Below, piece by piece: positions 31,843 to 38,473 of a DNA stretch of 38,473 nt. The stretch lies in NCBI GenBank assembly GCA_029946125.1, contig JAQSDX010000033.1, forward strand, positions 1 to 38,473, given 5' to 3'. A program made the translations under genes and the position numbers. Each line of letters starts with the position of its first letter. The first letter of the stretch is position 1. The stretch comes from Candidatus Methylobacter titanis. GTDB taxonomy: Bacteria; Pseudomonadota; Gammaproteobacteria; Methylococcales; Methylomonadaceae. Under the pieces are notes generated by a model, which was not told the DNA's origin, made no database searches, and saw only the letters and a list, made by a program, of their open reading frames with translations.

Positions 31843-32826
31843 TTATACCGTTAAGATGATTTTGCCGATGTGTTGGCTGCTTTCCATCAGTTGATGGGCT
31901 TTTGCAGCATCGGTCAGTGCAAAAGTTGAATGTATAACCGGTTTGATTGATCCCGATGCCAATAATGGCCAGACCTTTTCAAGCAACCGCTTGGCGATTG
32001 CTGTTTTAAAATCATCGTCTCGGGCTCTTAAGGTGGAGCCGGTAATGGTCAGCCGTTTAAGCATCACGGGCAGCAGGTTTAGTTCGGTTTTTGAACCGTT
32101 TTGAATGGCGATTTGCACCAGTCGACCATCATCAGCCATGCATTTTAGGTTGCGCGGGAAATAGTCGCCGCCGATCATGTCCAGAATAACAGCTACGCCT
32201 TTGTTGTCGGTAAGCTGTTTGATCGCTTCGACAAAATCCTGTTCCTTGTAGTTGATCGCGGCATCGGCGCCCAGTTGCAGGCAGAAATCGCATTTGGCTG
32301 TTGAGCCTGCGGTGATTATGACTTTGGCGTTAAAAGCCTTGGCCAGCTGTATCGCTGTCGTGCCTATGCCGCTGGTGCCGCCATGTACCAGCAATGTTTC
32401 GCCCGGTTGCAACTGTGCGCGGTCAAAAATATTACTCCAGACGGTGAAAAAAGTTTCCGGCAATGCGGCGGCTTGAATAAAAGACAGGCCTTCCGGTACG
32501 GGCAAACATAACGCTGCCGAGGCGAGGCAGTATTCGGCATAACCGCCGCCGGTTACCAGTGCGCAGACTCGGTCACCTGCATTGAAAGAGCTGATGTTGT
32601 TGCCCAATGTATGAATGGTTCCGGCAACTTCAAGTCCCGGAATGTCGGATGCGCCGGGTGGGGGTGGATACAGGCCTTGGCGCTGCATCACATCGGGTCG
32701 ATTGACACCGGCGGCAGCGACCTTAATCAACACCTGGTTGGCTGACGGCGTGGGCATGGCGCGTTTTGTCGGCTTTAAAGCCCCGTTTTCAATTTCAATG
32801 GCAAGCATCTGTGCAGGTAGCGGCAT
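31843..32826 (-). CDS. Zinc-independent NAD(P)H:quinone oxidoreductase (PIG3/QOR-like MDR)
   Basis: 327-residue medium-chain dehydrogenase/reductase. GVNRPDVMQRQGLYPPPPGASDIPGLEVAG is the PIG3-family N-terminus (residues about 40-70), followed by the Rossmann loop LLVHGGTSGIGTTAIQLAKAF near 145-165. The catalytic and structural zinc ligands of alcohol dehydrogenases are missing, as in quinone reductases. The family reduces quinones with NADPH; the substrate here is unknown. First gene of a minus-strand unit with sseA and thpR; divergent from argC. Confidence 0.88.
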   Translation of the reverse strand: MPLPAQMLAIEIENGALKPTKRAMPTPSANQVLIKVAAAGVNRPDVMQRQGLYPPPPGASDIPGLEVAGTIHTLGNNISSFNAGDRVCALVTGGGYAEYCLASAALCLPVPEGLSFIQAAALPETFFTVWSNIFDRAQLQPGETLLVHGGTSGIGTTAIQLAKAFNAKVIITAGSTAKCDFCLQLGADAAINYKEQDFVEAIKQLTDNKGVAVILDMIGGDYFPRNLKCMADDGRLVQIAIQNGSKTELNLLPVMLKRLTITGSTLRARDDDFKTAIAKRLLEKVWPLLASGSIKPVIHSTFALTDAAKAHQLMESSQHIGKIILTV

Positions 32827-32911
32827 CGTTACAACATCGTCAATAAGCTGAGTTGCGGTTATTATAGGCTCCAGTTATTTTCATAAACAATGTGTGGGTA
32901 GGATAAAACAG

Positions 32912-33943
32912 ATGATTCGTGCAGGTATTGTGGGCGGAACCGGATATACCGGTGTTGAGCTATTGCGGATTTTGGCGTTGCATGCGGACGTTGAGGTGTC
33001 GGTCGTCACGTCACGCGCCGATGCCGGGCTTAGGGTGGATGCGCTTTATCCCAGCTTGCGCGGTGCTATCAATGCGGTATTCAGTTTGCCCGAAGTCGAA
33101 ACCTTGGCCGGGTGCGATGTGGTATTTTTTGCGACACCGAATGGTACGGCGATGCTGATGGCGGAGCAGTTGTTGGTGCGTGGGGTTAAAGTGATAGACC
33201 TGTCAGCTGATTTCAGGTTGAAAGACGTAAAGCAATGGAGCACGTGGTATGGCATGGAGCATGCCTGCCCCGATTTAATCGCCGAGGCGGTTTATGGTTT
33301 GCCCGAATTGAACCGTGAGGCGATTAAACAGAGTCATTTAATCGCTTGCCCTGGTTGCTATCCAACTGCTGTGCAATTAGGATTTTTTCCGTTGCTGGAA
33401 AACGATCGGGTTGATGTTAAACATTTAATTGCCGATGTTAAATCGGGTGTCAGCGGAGCAGGGCGTAAAGCGGAGTTGGCGACGTTAATGAGCGAAACCG
33501 GCGAGAGTTTTAAAGCTTATGCAGTTGGGGGGCATCGGCATTTGCCGGAAATTGTACAGGGGCTTGAGTTGGTGGCCGGTAAATCGGTCGGATTGACCTT
33601 TGTTCCGCATTTAACGCCGATGATTCGCGGCATACACGCTACCTTATATGGTCAAGCGCATGGCAGTCTGGACGATGTACAGGCCTTGTATGAAAAAAGA
33701 TACGCCAATGAAATGTTTGTCGATGTGCTGCCCCAAGGTTCGCATCCTGATACCCGAAATGTCAGAGGTAGCAATAATTGCCAGATTTCGATTCATCAAC
33801 CGCAGGGTGGGCAAACTATCGTGGTGTTATCGGTGATTGATAACTTGGTTAAAGGGGCGGCGGGGCAGGCGGTGCAAAATATGAACTTAATGTTCGGGTT
33901 GAAAGAAGACTCAGGATTAAAAATAATTGCCCTTTATCCATAA
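32912..33943 (+). CDS. argC: N-acetyl-gamma-glutamyl-phosphate reductase
   Basis: 343-residue NADPH-dependent enzyme of arginine synthesis. I start at the ATG at 32912 ([20 protein letters not shown]) because the conserved dinucleotide loop GGTGYTG then falls at its usual position and AGGATA precedes it; a GTG at 32894 adds six residues. The nucleophilic cysteine is in [10 protein letters not shown] near residue 150, and [17 protein letters not shown] and [10 protein letters not shown] are present. Length equals the family norm (334-345). The erpA promoter begins at its stop codon. Confidence 0.95.
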   Translation: MIRAGIVGGTGYTGVELLRILALHADVEVSVVTSRADAGLRVDALYPSLRGAINAVFSLPEVETLAGCDVVFFATPNGTAMLMAEQLLVRGVKVIDLSADFRLKDVKQWSTWYGMEHACPDLIAEAVYGLPELNREAIKQSHLIACPGCYPTAVQLGFFPLLENDRVDVKHLIADVKSGVSGAGRKAELATLMSETGESFKAYAVGGHRHLPEIVQGLELVAGKSVGLTFVPHLTPMIRGIHATLYGQAHGSLDDVQALYEKRYANEMFVDVLPQGSHPDTRNVRGSNNCQISIHQPQGGQTIVVLSVIDNLVKGAAGQAVQNMNLMFGLKEDSGLKIIALYP

Positions 33944-33975
33944 TTCTTGACTAAAATACTTGGTATAGTCATAAT
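33943..33975 (+). promoter_or_regulatory. erpA promoter overlapped by an IscR type-1-like site
   Basis: TTGACT (33947-33952), 17-base spacer, CATAAT (33970-33975): a near-consensus sigma70 promoter. The stretch 33943-33966 with CTTGACTAAAATACTTGG matches about 17 of the first 21 positions of the IscR type-1 consensus as I recall it, covering the -35. Repression by holo-IscR would be expected if an iscR gene exists. Confidence 0.5.
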
Positions 33976-34012
33976 TTAGTCCATTCAATTTCATTTTTAT
34001 AGTGTTAAACAT

Positions 34013-34345
34013 ATGTCTAATCCAATAGTTTTTACTGACAGCGCGGCCTCTAAGGTTGGCGAATTAATAGCCGAGGAAGGCAATGATAATCTGAAGCTGA
34101 GGGTTTATGTTTCAGGCGGTGGTTGCTCAGGGTTTCAATACGGATTTACTTTTGATGAAGAAGTCAATGAAGATGATACTCGCGTTGAAAACGGCGGTGT
34201 TACGGTATTGATCGATTCGATGAGTATTCAATATTTAACTGGCGCCGAAATCGATTATAAAGAAGATTTGTCGGGTGCCCAGTTTGTTATTCGCAATCCT
34301 AACGCGACCACAACCTGTGGCTGCGGGTCTTCTTTTTCAGCGTAG
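34013..34345 (+). CDS. erpA: Iron-sulfur cluster insertion protein ErpA
   Basis: 110-residue A-type carrier. Cluster ligands C38 ([12 protein letters not shown]), C102 and C104 (TCGCGSSF) are all present, with the acidic EEVNEDDTR segment typical of ErpA. E. coli ErpA passes Fe-S clusters to IspH among others; IspH and NadA, both [4Fe-4S] enzymes, are in this window. The argC-erpA-anmK order matches Pseudomonas. Weak ribosome binding site. Confidence 0.95.
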   Translation: MSNPIVFTDSAASKVGELIAEEGNDNLKLRVYVSGGGCSGFQYGFTFDEEVNEDDTRVENGGVTVLIDSMSIQYLTGAEIDYKEDLSGAQFVIRNPNATTTCGCGSSFSA

Positions 34346-34384
34346 CTGATCTATAGTTTCTTCCCTCGGGGCGACAGGACTGTT

Positions 34385-34402
34385 ACCTACAAGGATGTAG
34401 GT
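34385..34402. repeat. 7-bp hairpin between convergent erpA and anmK
   Basis: ACCTACA and TGTAGGT around AGGA. No T-run; a weak terminator at most. It abuts the anmK stop codon. Confidence 0.35.
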
Positions 34403-34404
34403 GC

Positions 34405-35535
34405 TTAACGTGAGCAGGAGCGGAAGCTGTGTCCCTGATAAATCCCCCCAAGAATAACGGAGTTAATGGCTCCTGTGACTTCTTTAAGATTACCCGGCAG
34501 ATTGTTCATGGTTTGTCTGGCTAACCATGCAAAAGCCATCGCCTCGACATGATCGGGATGAAGGTGATATTTTTCTGTTGATTCAACAGGGCATCCAATG
34601 TGTTGCTGGATGAGTTCCAGTAAATAGCCATTGTGTATGCCGCCGCCGCAAATCAATACCCGCTCAGTAGCCGGTGCGTACTTTTTGATCGCATCGCAAA
34701 TGGTTATCGCCGTTAAAAAACACAAACTGGCTTGTATGTCTTCGGCGTTATAACTGAATGCGTCGAAATACTGATAAACCCAAGGTAGTGAAAAATACTC
34801 TTTGCCGGTGCTTTTTGGCGGGGCGGTATTGAAATAAGCATCTTGTTTTAACAGCGCCACCAAGTCATGATCAATGTTGCCGGATTTACCCCAGGCACCA
34901 TTTTTATCATAAGACAGGTTCCGGTGTAGCTTGATCCATAGATCCATCAAGGTGTTGCCGGGGCCGGTATCAAAACCGATGACTTGTGCCGACAGCTGTT
35001 TAGGCAATACCGTAATATTGGCGATGCCGCCGACATTGACGATGCAGCGATGTTCGTTCGGGTGATGGAACACGGCTTGATGAAAAGCTGGAACTAATGG
35101 TGCGCCTTGACCTTTGGCAGCAATATCCCTGCGCCTGAAATCAGCTACGGTGGTAATGCCGGTAAGTTCGGCAATTATGTTGGGGTCGCCGATTTGCAGG
35201 GAAAAAGGGCGTTTTATCTCGGGCGCATGGTAGATGGTTAGTCCATGACTGCCGATGGCATTGACTGCTGAAGCGGGAATATCGGCTTTAGCCAGCAAGG
35301 TATTAACCGACTCAGCGAATAAGACACCTAGTCGGGTGTCCATAGTGCCATATTCTTTAAGCGAGATTAGCGCGTCAGGCTTGCTGAGTCGCTGAATTGT
35401 ACTTTGAATTTCGTCGGAAAAGGGCAGGTATTCAAATTCGATCAGCTCGACTTTGTTGTCTTTGAAGTCAACAAGAGCAGCGTCAATGCCATCCAGACTG
35501 GTTCCGGACATGAGTCCAATATAAAGTTCGGGCAT
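34405..35535 (-). CDS. anmK: Anhydro-N-acetylmuramic acid kinase
   Basis: 376-residue sugar kinase of murein recycling, converting anhydro-MurNAc to MurNAc-6-phosphate. The phosphate loop LMSGTSLDGIDAALVDF is at residues 8-24, followed by VADFRRRDIAAKGQGAPLVPAFH, the IVNVGGIAN block and GFDTGPGN, and ICGGGIHN near 290. Length matches E. coli (369). It starts eight bases after the M23 peptidase stop, linking murein hydrolysis and recycling. murQ is not in the window. Confidence 0.96.
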   Translation of the reverse strand: MPELYIGLMSGTSLDGIDAALVDFKDNKVELIEFEYLPFSDEIQSTIQRLSKPDALISLKEYGTMDTRLGVLFAESVNTLLAKADIPASAVNAIGSHGLTIYHAPEIKRPFSLQIGDPNIIAELTGITTVADFRRRDIAAKGQGAPLVPAFHQAVFHHPNEHRCIVNVGGIANITVLPKQLSAQVIGFDTGPGNTLMDLWIKLHRNLSYDKNGAWGKSGNIDHDLVALLKQDAYFNTAPPKSTGKEYFSLPWVYQYFDAFSYNAEDIQASLCFLTAITICDAIKKYAPATERVLICGGGIHNGYLLELIQQHIGCPVESTEKYHLHPDHVEAMAFAWLARQTMNNLPGNLKEVTGAINSVILGGIYQGHSFRSCSR

Positions 35536-35543
35536 TGCTTGAG

Positions 35544-37061
35544 TTAATCGTAACGAGATGATCGTATGGATGCAGGAGGTAGGGCGATGTCGGGAGCAAT
35601 AGCCTCCTGGTTTTTTGCAAATAAACTCTTGGCTTTGGTCTGATTAAGCTGAGCATAAAACGGTTGGGTTTGCGCTTTAAAGTCAGTCAGTAATGCGCTA
35701 CTGATAGGCATTGAATGCGGTATCTTGACGGTTTCCGGGTCGCGATAAAGTCCATCGACATGAAACTCATAATGCAAATGGGGGCCGGTCGCTAGGCCGG
35801 ATTGGCCCACATAGCCAATAACATCACCTTGCTTAACATGATTGCCGGCGGTTAAGCCTTTTTTGAAGCCGGACATATGGGCATAAAGTGTTTCATAGTG
35901 ATCGTTATGTTGAATAATCACGACTTGCCCATAAGCGCCTTTGCGTCCACTAAAGGTAACAATTCCATCTCCGGTTGTTTTTACAGGTGTTCCGGTTCTT
36001 GCTGCATAATCAATGCCTTTGTGAGCCCGAATTCTGTTCAGGATAGGATGCTTACGGTGCATGTCAAAATGGGAGCTGATTTTTATGAAATCAACAGGCG
36101 TGCTTAAAAACGCTCTTTGCATGGATTGTCCGTCAGGCGAGTAGTAACTGGTTGTGCCAGATTTATCTATGTATCTTATCGCTGTGTATGATGACCCTTG
36201 GTTAACGAATTCGGCGGCAATAATGTCATCACTATCAGTCTCTGTGCCATTAACTATTTTTTTGCCATAAACAATCGTGAATTGATCGCCAGGACGTAGA
36301 TTGGTGGCAAAATCAATATCCCATGCAAATATATCCGTCAGTTGCAGGATTAGCTCTTTTGATAAACCGACTTCGAGTCCGTCGAGAAATAAAGAGGTCT
36401 CTATAGAGACGTGAGCCGTGTTAGTTTTTATGGTTTGTGGGCGATTGAAGGTGATTGGATGTAATTGTTTATCATTATTTGTCTGGATAATTTGATCTGT
36501 CCTGATGTTACCCAGATTCAGCTCGGCAGGTACGTGCTTTTGCCGTTCTTTGTGGCCTAGTACGGGTTTCAGTGATTTGGAAGCAATAAAGATATGTTGT
36601 CTACGCGCAGGTTCAAAAGCAACAGCTGGATGAGATGTATGCTTCGATTTAGCCGAGGCAATGGCTTGTTTGTTATGTTTTGATTTGGTGGAAATGAGTG
36701 CCTTGTTGTTTCTCGCGGATTTGGCGACAACGGATTGTTTGTTGTTTTTTAGTTTGGTTGGAACAACCGTTTGTTTTTTTGTAATAGATTTTTTTTGCGT
36801 AGCTATCTTGCTTGCAGTGGCCGCATTTTTTTTGTTAGCGGACTTCGATGTGACGGCGGTTTTTTTGCTGTTTGGTGTCGATTTAACTGCAGCTACGATA
36901 CTTTTCTTGTTAACCGTTTTGGTATTTTTTGAATGAACAGTGACAGTATGAACCGTTTTGGCTGTTGTGCTTTTGCTGATGGGTTTTGTCTGAGTGTGGC
37001 CGGCTACTGAAAAGGCTACGCTAATTCCAAAGAGCATGGATGTATAGATTTTTTTTTTCAC
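35544..37061 (-). CDS. M23-family murein endopeptidase with a Lys/Ser-rich linker
   Basis: 505-residue periplasmic peptidase. Signal peptide at 1-25 (MKKKIYTSMLFGISVAFSVAG), then about 150 residues of Lys/Ser/Thr/Ala low complexity with repeated KSKHNKQA-like units, an OapA/LysM-like segment (LFLDGLEVGLSKELILQLTDIFAWDIDF), and a C-terminal LytM domain with HKGIDYA and GPHLHYEF zinc motifs. Architecture resembles MepM. The start is GTG at 37059-37061, followed by a run of ten A's covering codons 2-5. Gene order with anmK and tyrS is as in Pseudomonas. Confidence 0.9.
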   Translation of the reverse strand: MKKKIYTSMLFGISVAFSVAGHTQTKPISKSTTAKTVHTVTVHSKNTKTVNKKSIVAAVKSTPNSKKTAVTSKSANKKNAATASKIATQKKSITKKQTVVPTKLKNNKQSVVAKSARNNKALISTKSKHNKQAIASAKSKHTSHPAVAFEPARRQHIFIASKSLKPVLGHKERQKHVPAELNLGNIRTDQIIQTNNDKQLHPITFNRPQTIKTNTAHVSIETSLFLDGLEVGLSKELILQLTDIFAWDIDFATNLRPGDQFTIVYGKKIVNGTETDSDDIIAAEFVNQGSSYTAIRYIDKSGTTSYYSPDGQSMQRAFLSTPVDFIKISSHFDMHRKHPILNRIRAHKGIDYAARTGTPVKTTGDGIVTFSGRKGAYGQVVIIQHNDHYETLYAHMSGFKKGLTAGNHVKQGDVIGYVGQSGLATGPHLHYEFHVDGLYRDPETVKIPHSMPISSALLTDFKAQTQPFYAQLNQTKAKSLFAKNQEAIAPDIALPPASIRSSRYD

Positions 37062-37193
37062 TAGGCTAAATAATTGAAATTTACGTAAATCATAAAAATT
37101 AATGAATTTATAGTTTCATTCTAAGTGGTTTTAGGCGTTTTTACCAATTTTAGGCTAAGCAAAGTTTTTATTCAGGGAGTTGATTATTAATTC

Positions 37194-37218
37194 TATAATG
37201 AACTATTTGTAAATAGTT
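37194..37218 (+). promoter_or_regulatory. tyrS -10 box and adjoining 18-bp palindrome
   Basis: TATAAT at 37194-37199; the -35 is poor. Directly after it AACTATTTGTAAATAGTT (37201-37218) is a perfect 8+2+8 palindrome at the expected transcription start. It ends just before the GGAGAAGGAA ribosome binding site. It could be an operator or a 5' stem protecting the mRNA. No T-box features are seen. Confidence 0.45.
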
Positions 37219-37229
37219 GGAGAAGGAAA

Positions 37230-38426
37230 TTGCAAGAGGACGTATTGGCACACCTACTTAGAGGGACTGACGAGGTTTTAATTAAGCAAGAATTAATTAA
37301 AAAGCTGGAAGAGGGGCGGCCTCTTCGCATTAAGGCGGGTTTTGACCCAACTGCCCCTGATTTGCATTTGGGACATACTGTACTGATTAATAAATTGAAA
37401 CAGTTTCAAGATCTCGGGCATGAGGTATTGTTCTTGATTGGCGATTTTACCGGGATGATCGGTGATCCAACCGGGAAAAATGTTACGCGTAAGCCATTGA
37501 CTCGAGACGAGGTGATTGATAATGCAAGAACCTATGAAGAGCAGATATTTAAAATTCTGGATCCGACTAAAACGCTGGTGATGTTCAATTCAAGTTGGAT
37601 GAACGCCATGTCACCTGCTGATTTAATTCAGTTGGCAGCAAAACATACCGTAGCCAGAATGCTGGAGCGAGATGATTTTAGCAAACGCTTTAAGGGTGGA
37701 CAGCCCATTGCGATACATGAATTCTTGTACCCATTAATACAAGGCTACGATTCGGTGGCGATGAAAGCGGATGTGGAGTTGGGTGGTACGGATCAGAAGT
37801 TTAACTTGCTGGTTGGACGGCAGTTGCAAGAGGCTTTTGGACAAAAGCCTCAAGTTGTGATGACTATGCCTATATTAGAGGGGTTGGATGGCGTGCAAAA
37901 AATGTCCAAGTCACTCAATAATTATGTTGGGATAGCTGACTCTGCCGATGATATGTTCGGCAAGCTCATGTCCATATCAGATGAGTTGATGTGGCGTTAT
38001 TTTGAACTGCTGAGTTTTCGTCCCATGACTGAGATAGAGTTATGGGCAGAGGAGTGTAAGCAAGGCGCCAATCCGAGGAATTATAAAGTAAAGTTGGCTC
38101 AGGAAATGATAGAAAGGTTTCATGATGCTGCTGCAGCTGTCAAAGCTTTAGAAAACTTTGAAGCCAGATTTCAACGTGGCGCGATACCTGATGAAATGGA
38201 TGAGCTGGAATTAAAGATTGATGGTGCAAGTCACTGTATAGCGAATATATTGAAAGATGCCGGATTGACGGAGAGCACATCAGAAGCTAATCGTATGATA
38301 AAACAGGGCGCGGTAAAAATTGACGGAGAAAAGGTTTCCGATCAAAAAATGGAGATTCCGACAGGCACTCAACATGTTTATCAGGTAGGAAAAAGAAAAT
38401 TTGCGCGAGTTAAGATATCTGCTTGA
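37230..38426 (+). CDS. tyrS: Tyrosyl-tRNA synthetase
   Basis: 398-residue class I synthetase. HLGH at residues 46-49 is the HIGH motif; KMSKS is near residue 230 ([11 protein letters not shown]). The C-terminal S4 RNA-binding domain starts near 338 ([22 protein letters not shown]). The start is TTG at 37230, supported by the strong GGAGAAGGAA just before it and by conservation of the N-terminus; no in-frame ATG lies close. Length fits the approximately 400-residue TyrRS group of Pseudomonas rather than E. coli TyrS (424). Confidence 0.96.
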   Translation: MQEDVLAHLLRGTDEVLIKQELIKKLEEGRPLRIKAGFDPTAPDLHLGHTVLINKLKQFQDLGHEVLFLIGDFTGMIGDPTGKNVTRKPLTRDEVIDNARTYEEQIFKILDPTKTLVMFNSSWMNAMSPADLIQLAAKHTVARMLERDDFSKRFKGGQPIAIHEFLYPLIQGYDSVAMKADVELGGTDQKFNLLVGRQLQEAFGQKPQVVMTMPILEGLDGVQKMSKSLNNYVGIADSADDMFGKLMSISDELMWRYFELLSFRPMTEIELWAEECKQGANPRNYKVKLAQEMIERFHDAAAAVKALENFEARFQRGAIPDEMDELELKIDGASHCIANILKDAGLTESTSEANRMIKQGAVKIDGEKVSDQKMEIPTGTQHVYQVGKRKFARVKISA

Positions 38427-38450
38427 CCTTATGAAAAGGCGTTGTATAAT
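38423..38450 (+). promoter_or_regulatory. Strong sigma70 promoter at right edge, probably rRNA or tRNA operon
   Basis: TTGACC (38423-38428), a 16-base spacer and TATAAT (38445-38450), followed by a GC-containing discriminator (ACGC). It overlaps the tyrS stop codon. In Pseudomonas aeruginosa the same gene order ends with tyrS followed by an rRNA operon, so a stable-RNA operon beyond the window is likely. The last 20 bases show no gene. Confidence 0.6.
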
Positions 38451-38473
38451 ACGCAGCTCTTCCGGGGTCAAGG

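Noticed and set aside
37062-37229. T-box leader before tyrS
   Set aside because: No specifier stem, no conserved T-box sequence and no terminator/antiterminator pair; only a short palindrome.

Overview
The window is a chromosomal stretch of a Gram-negative gammaproteobacterium. It encodes MlaA, LpoB and YcfL-type outer-membrane lipoproteins, LdtD/MepK-type murein enzymes, RNase T, RraA, TusB/TusE and a YcgR-type PilZ protein. The right end (argC, erpA, anmK, M23 peptidase, tyrS) has the gene order I know from Pseudomonas. Moderate base composition, an RpiA gene and the repeat content would fit a type I methanotroph (Methylococcales), but that is a guess: no methane or methanol oxidation gene is present. 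No prophage, transposase or CRISPR array was seen; this is mostly housekeeping sequence.

Left part (1-7190). A minus-strand series runs from an SLC13/ArsB-like permease through a DUF1704 (QEGLA-motif, MATCAP-like) metalloprotease, a small Gly-run secreted protein and a DUF155/RMD1 protein to the 5' end of rlmJ, which leaves the window. Next come a plus-strand Tat-exported MepK-like endopeptidase and a convergent LdtD-like L,D-transpeptidase, separated by a strong bidirectional terminator. These two make and cut the same 3-3 murein cross-links.

Middle (7395-22432). A beta-CASP metallo-beta-lactamase RNase, a DUF808 membrane protein and rpiA are on the plus strand. A minus-strand envelope operon follows (COG3014 lipoprotein, YcfL-like, LpoB, CsgG-like). 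The COG3014 reading frame changes at a hairpin plus T8 tract just after its best start codon. After a 0.5-kb non-coding stretch come a fatty-acid-hydroxylase-like membrane protein, grxD, rnt, mlaA, pyrC, fmdB-aspS, and nadA with a translationally coupled acidic protein.

Right part (22534-38473). A DUF2897-type microprotein is divergent from a trhP/yegQ-type U32 peptidase gene whose 5' end carries four 63-bp tandem repeats, in frame and with covarying hairpins. Then rraA, ispH, a rhodanese-hslR pair, a convergent SMR-tusB-tusE operon without tusC/tusD, a PilZ protein, xseA, a quinone reductase-sseA-thpR operon, argC, erpA, an M23 peptidase-anmK operon and tyrS. A strong sigma70-type promoter at the right edge probably drives an rRNA or tRNA operon beyond the window.

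Themes: murein cross-linking, hydrolysis and recycling (ldtD, mepK, lpoB, M23, anmK); sulfur and Fe-S handling (grxD, erpA, sseA, tusBE, rhodanese), with a shared IscR-like site before grxD and erpA; and small palindromic repeats in many intergenic gaps. Several genes start with GTG or TTG (ldtD, tyrS, M23, tusB, SMR, hslR, probably trhP).
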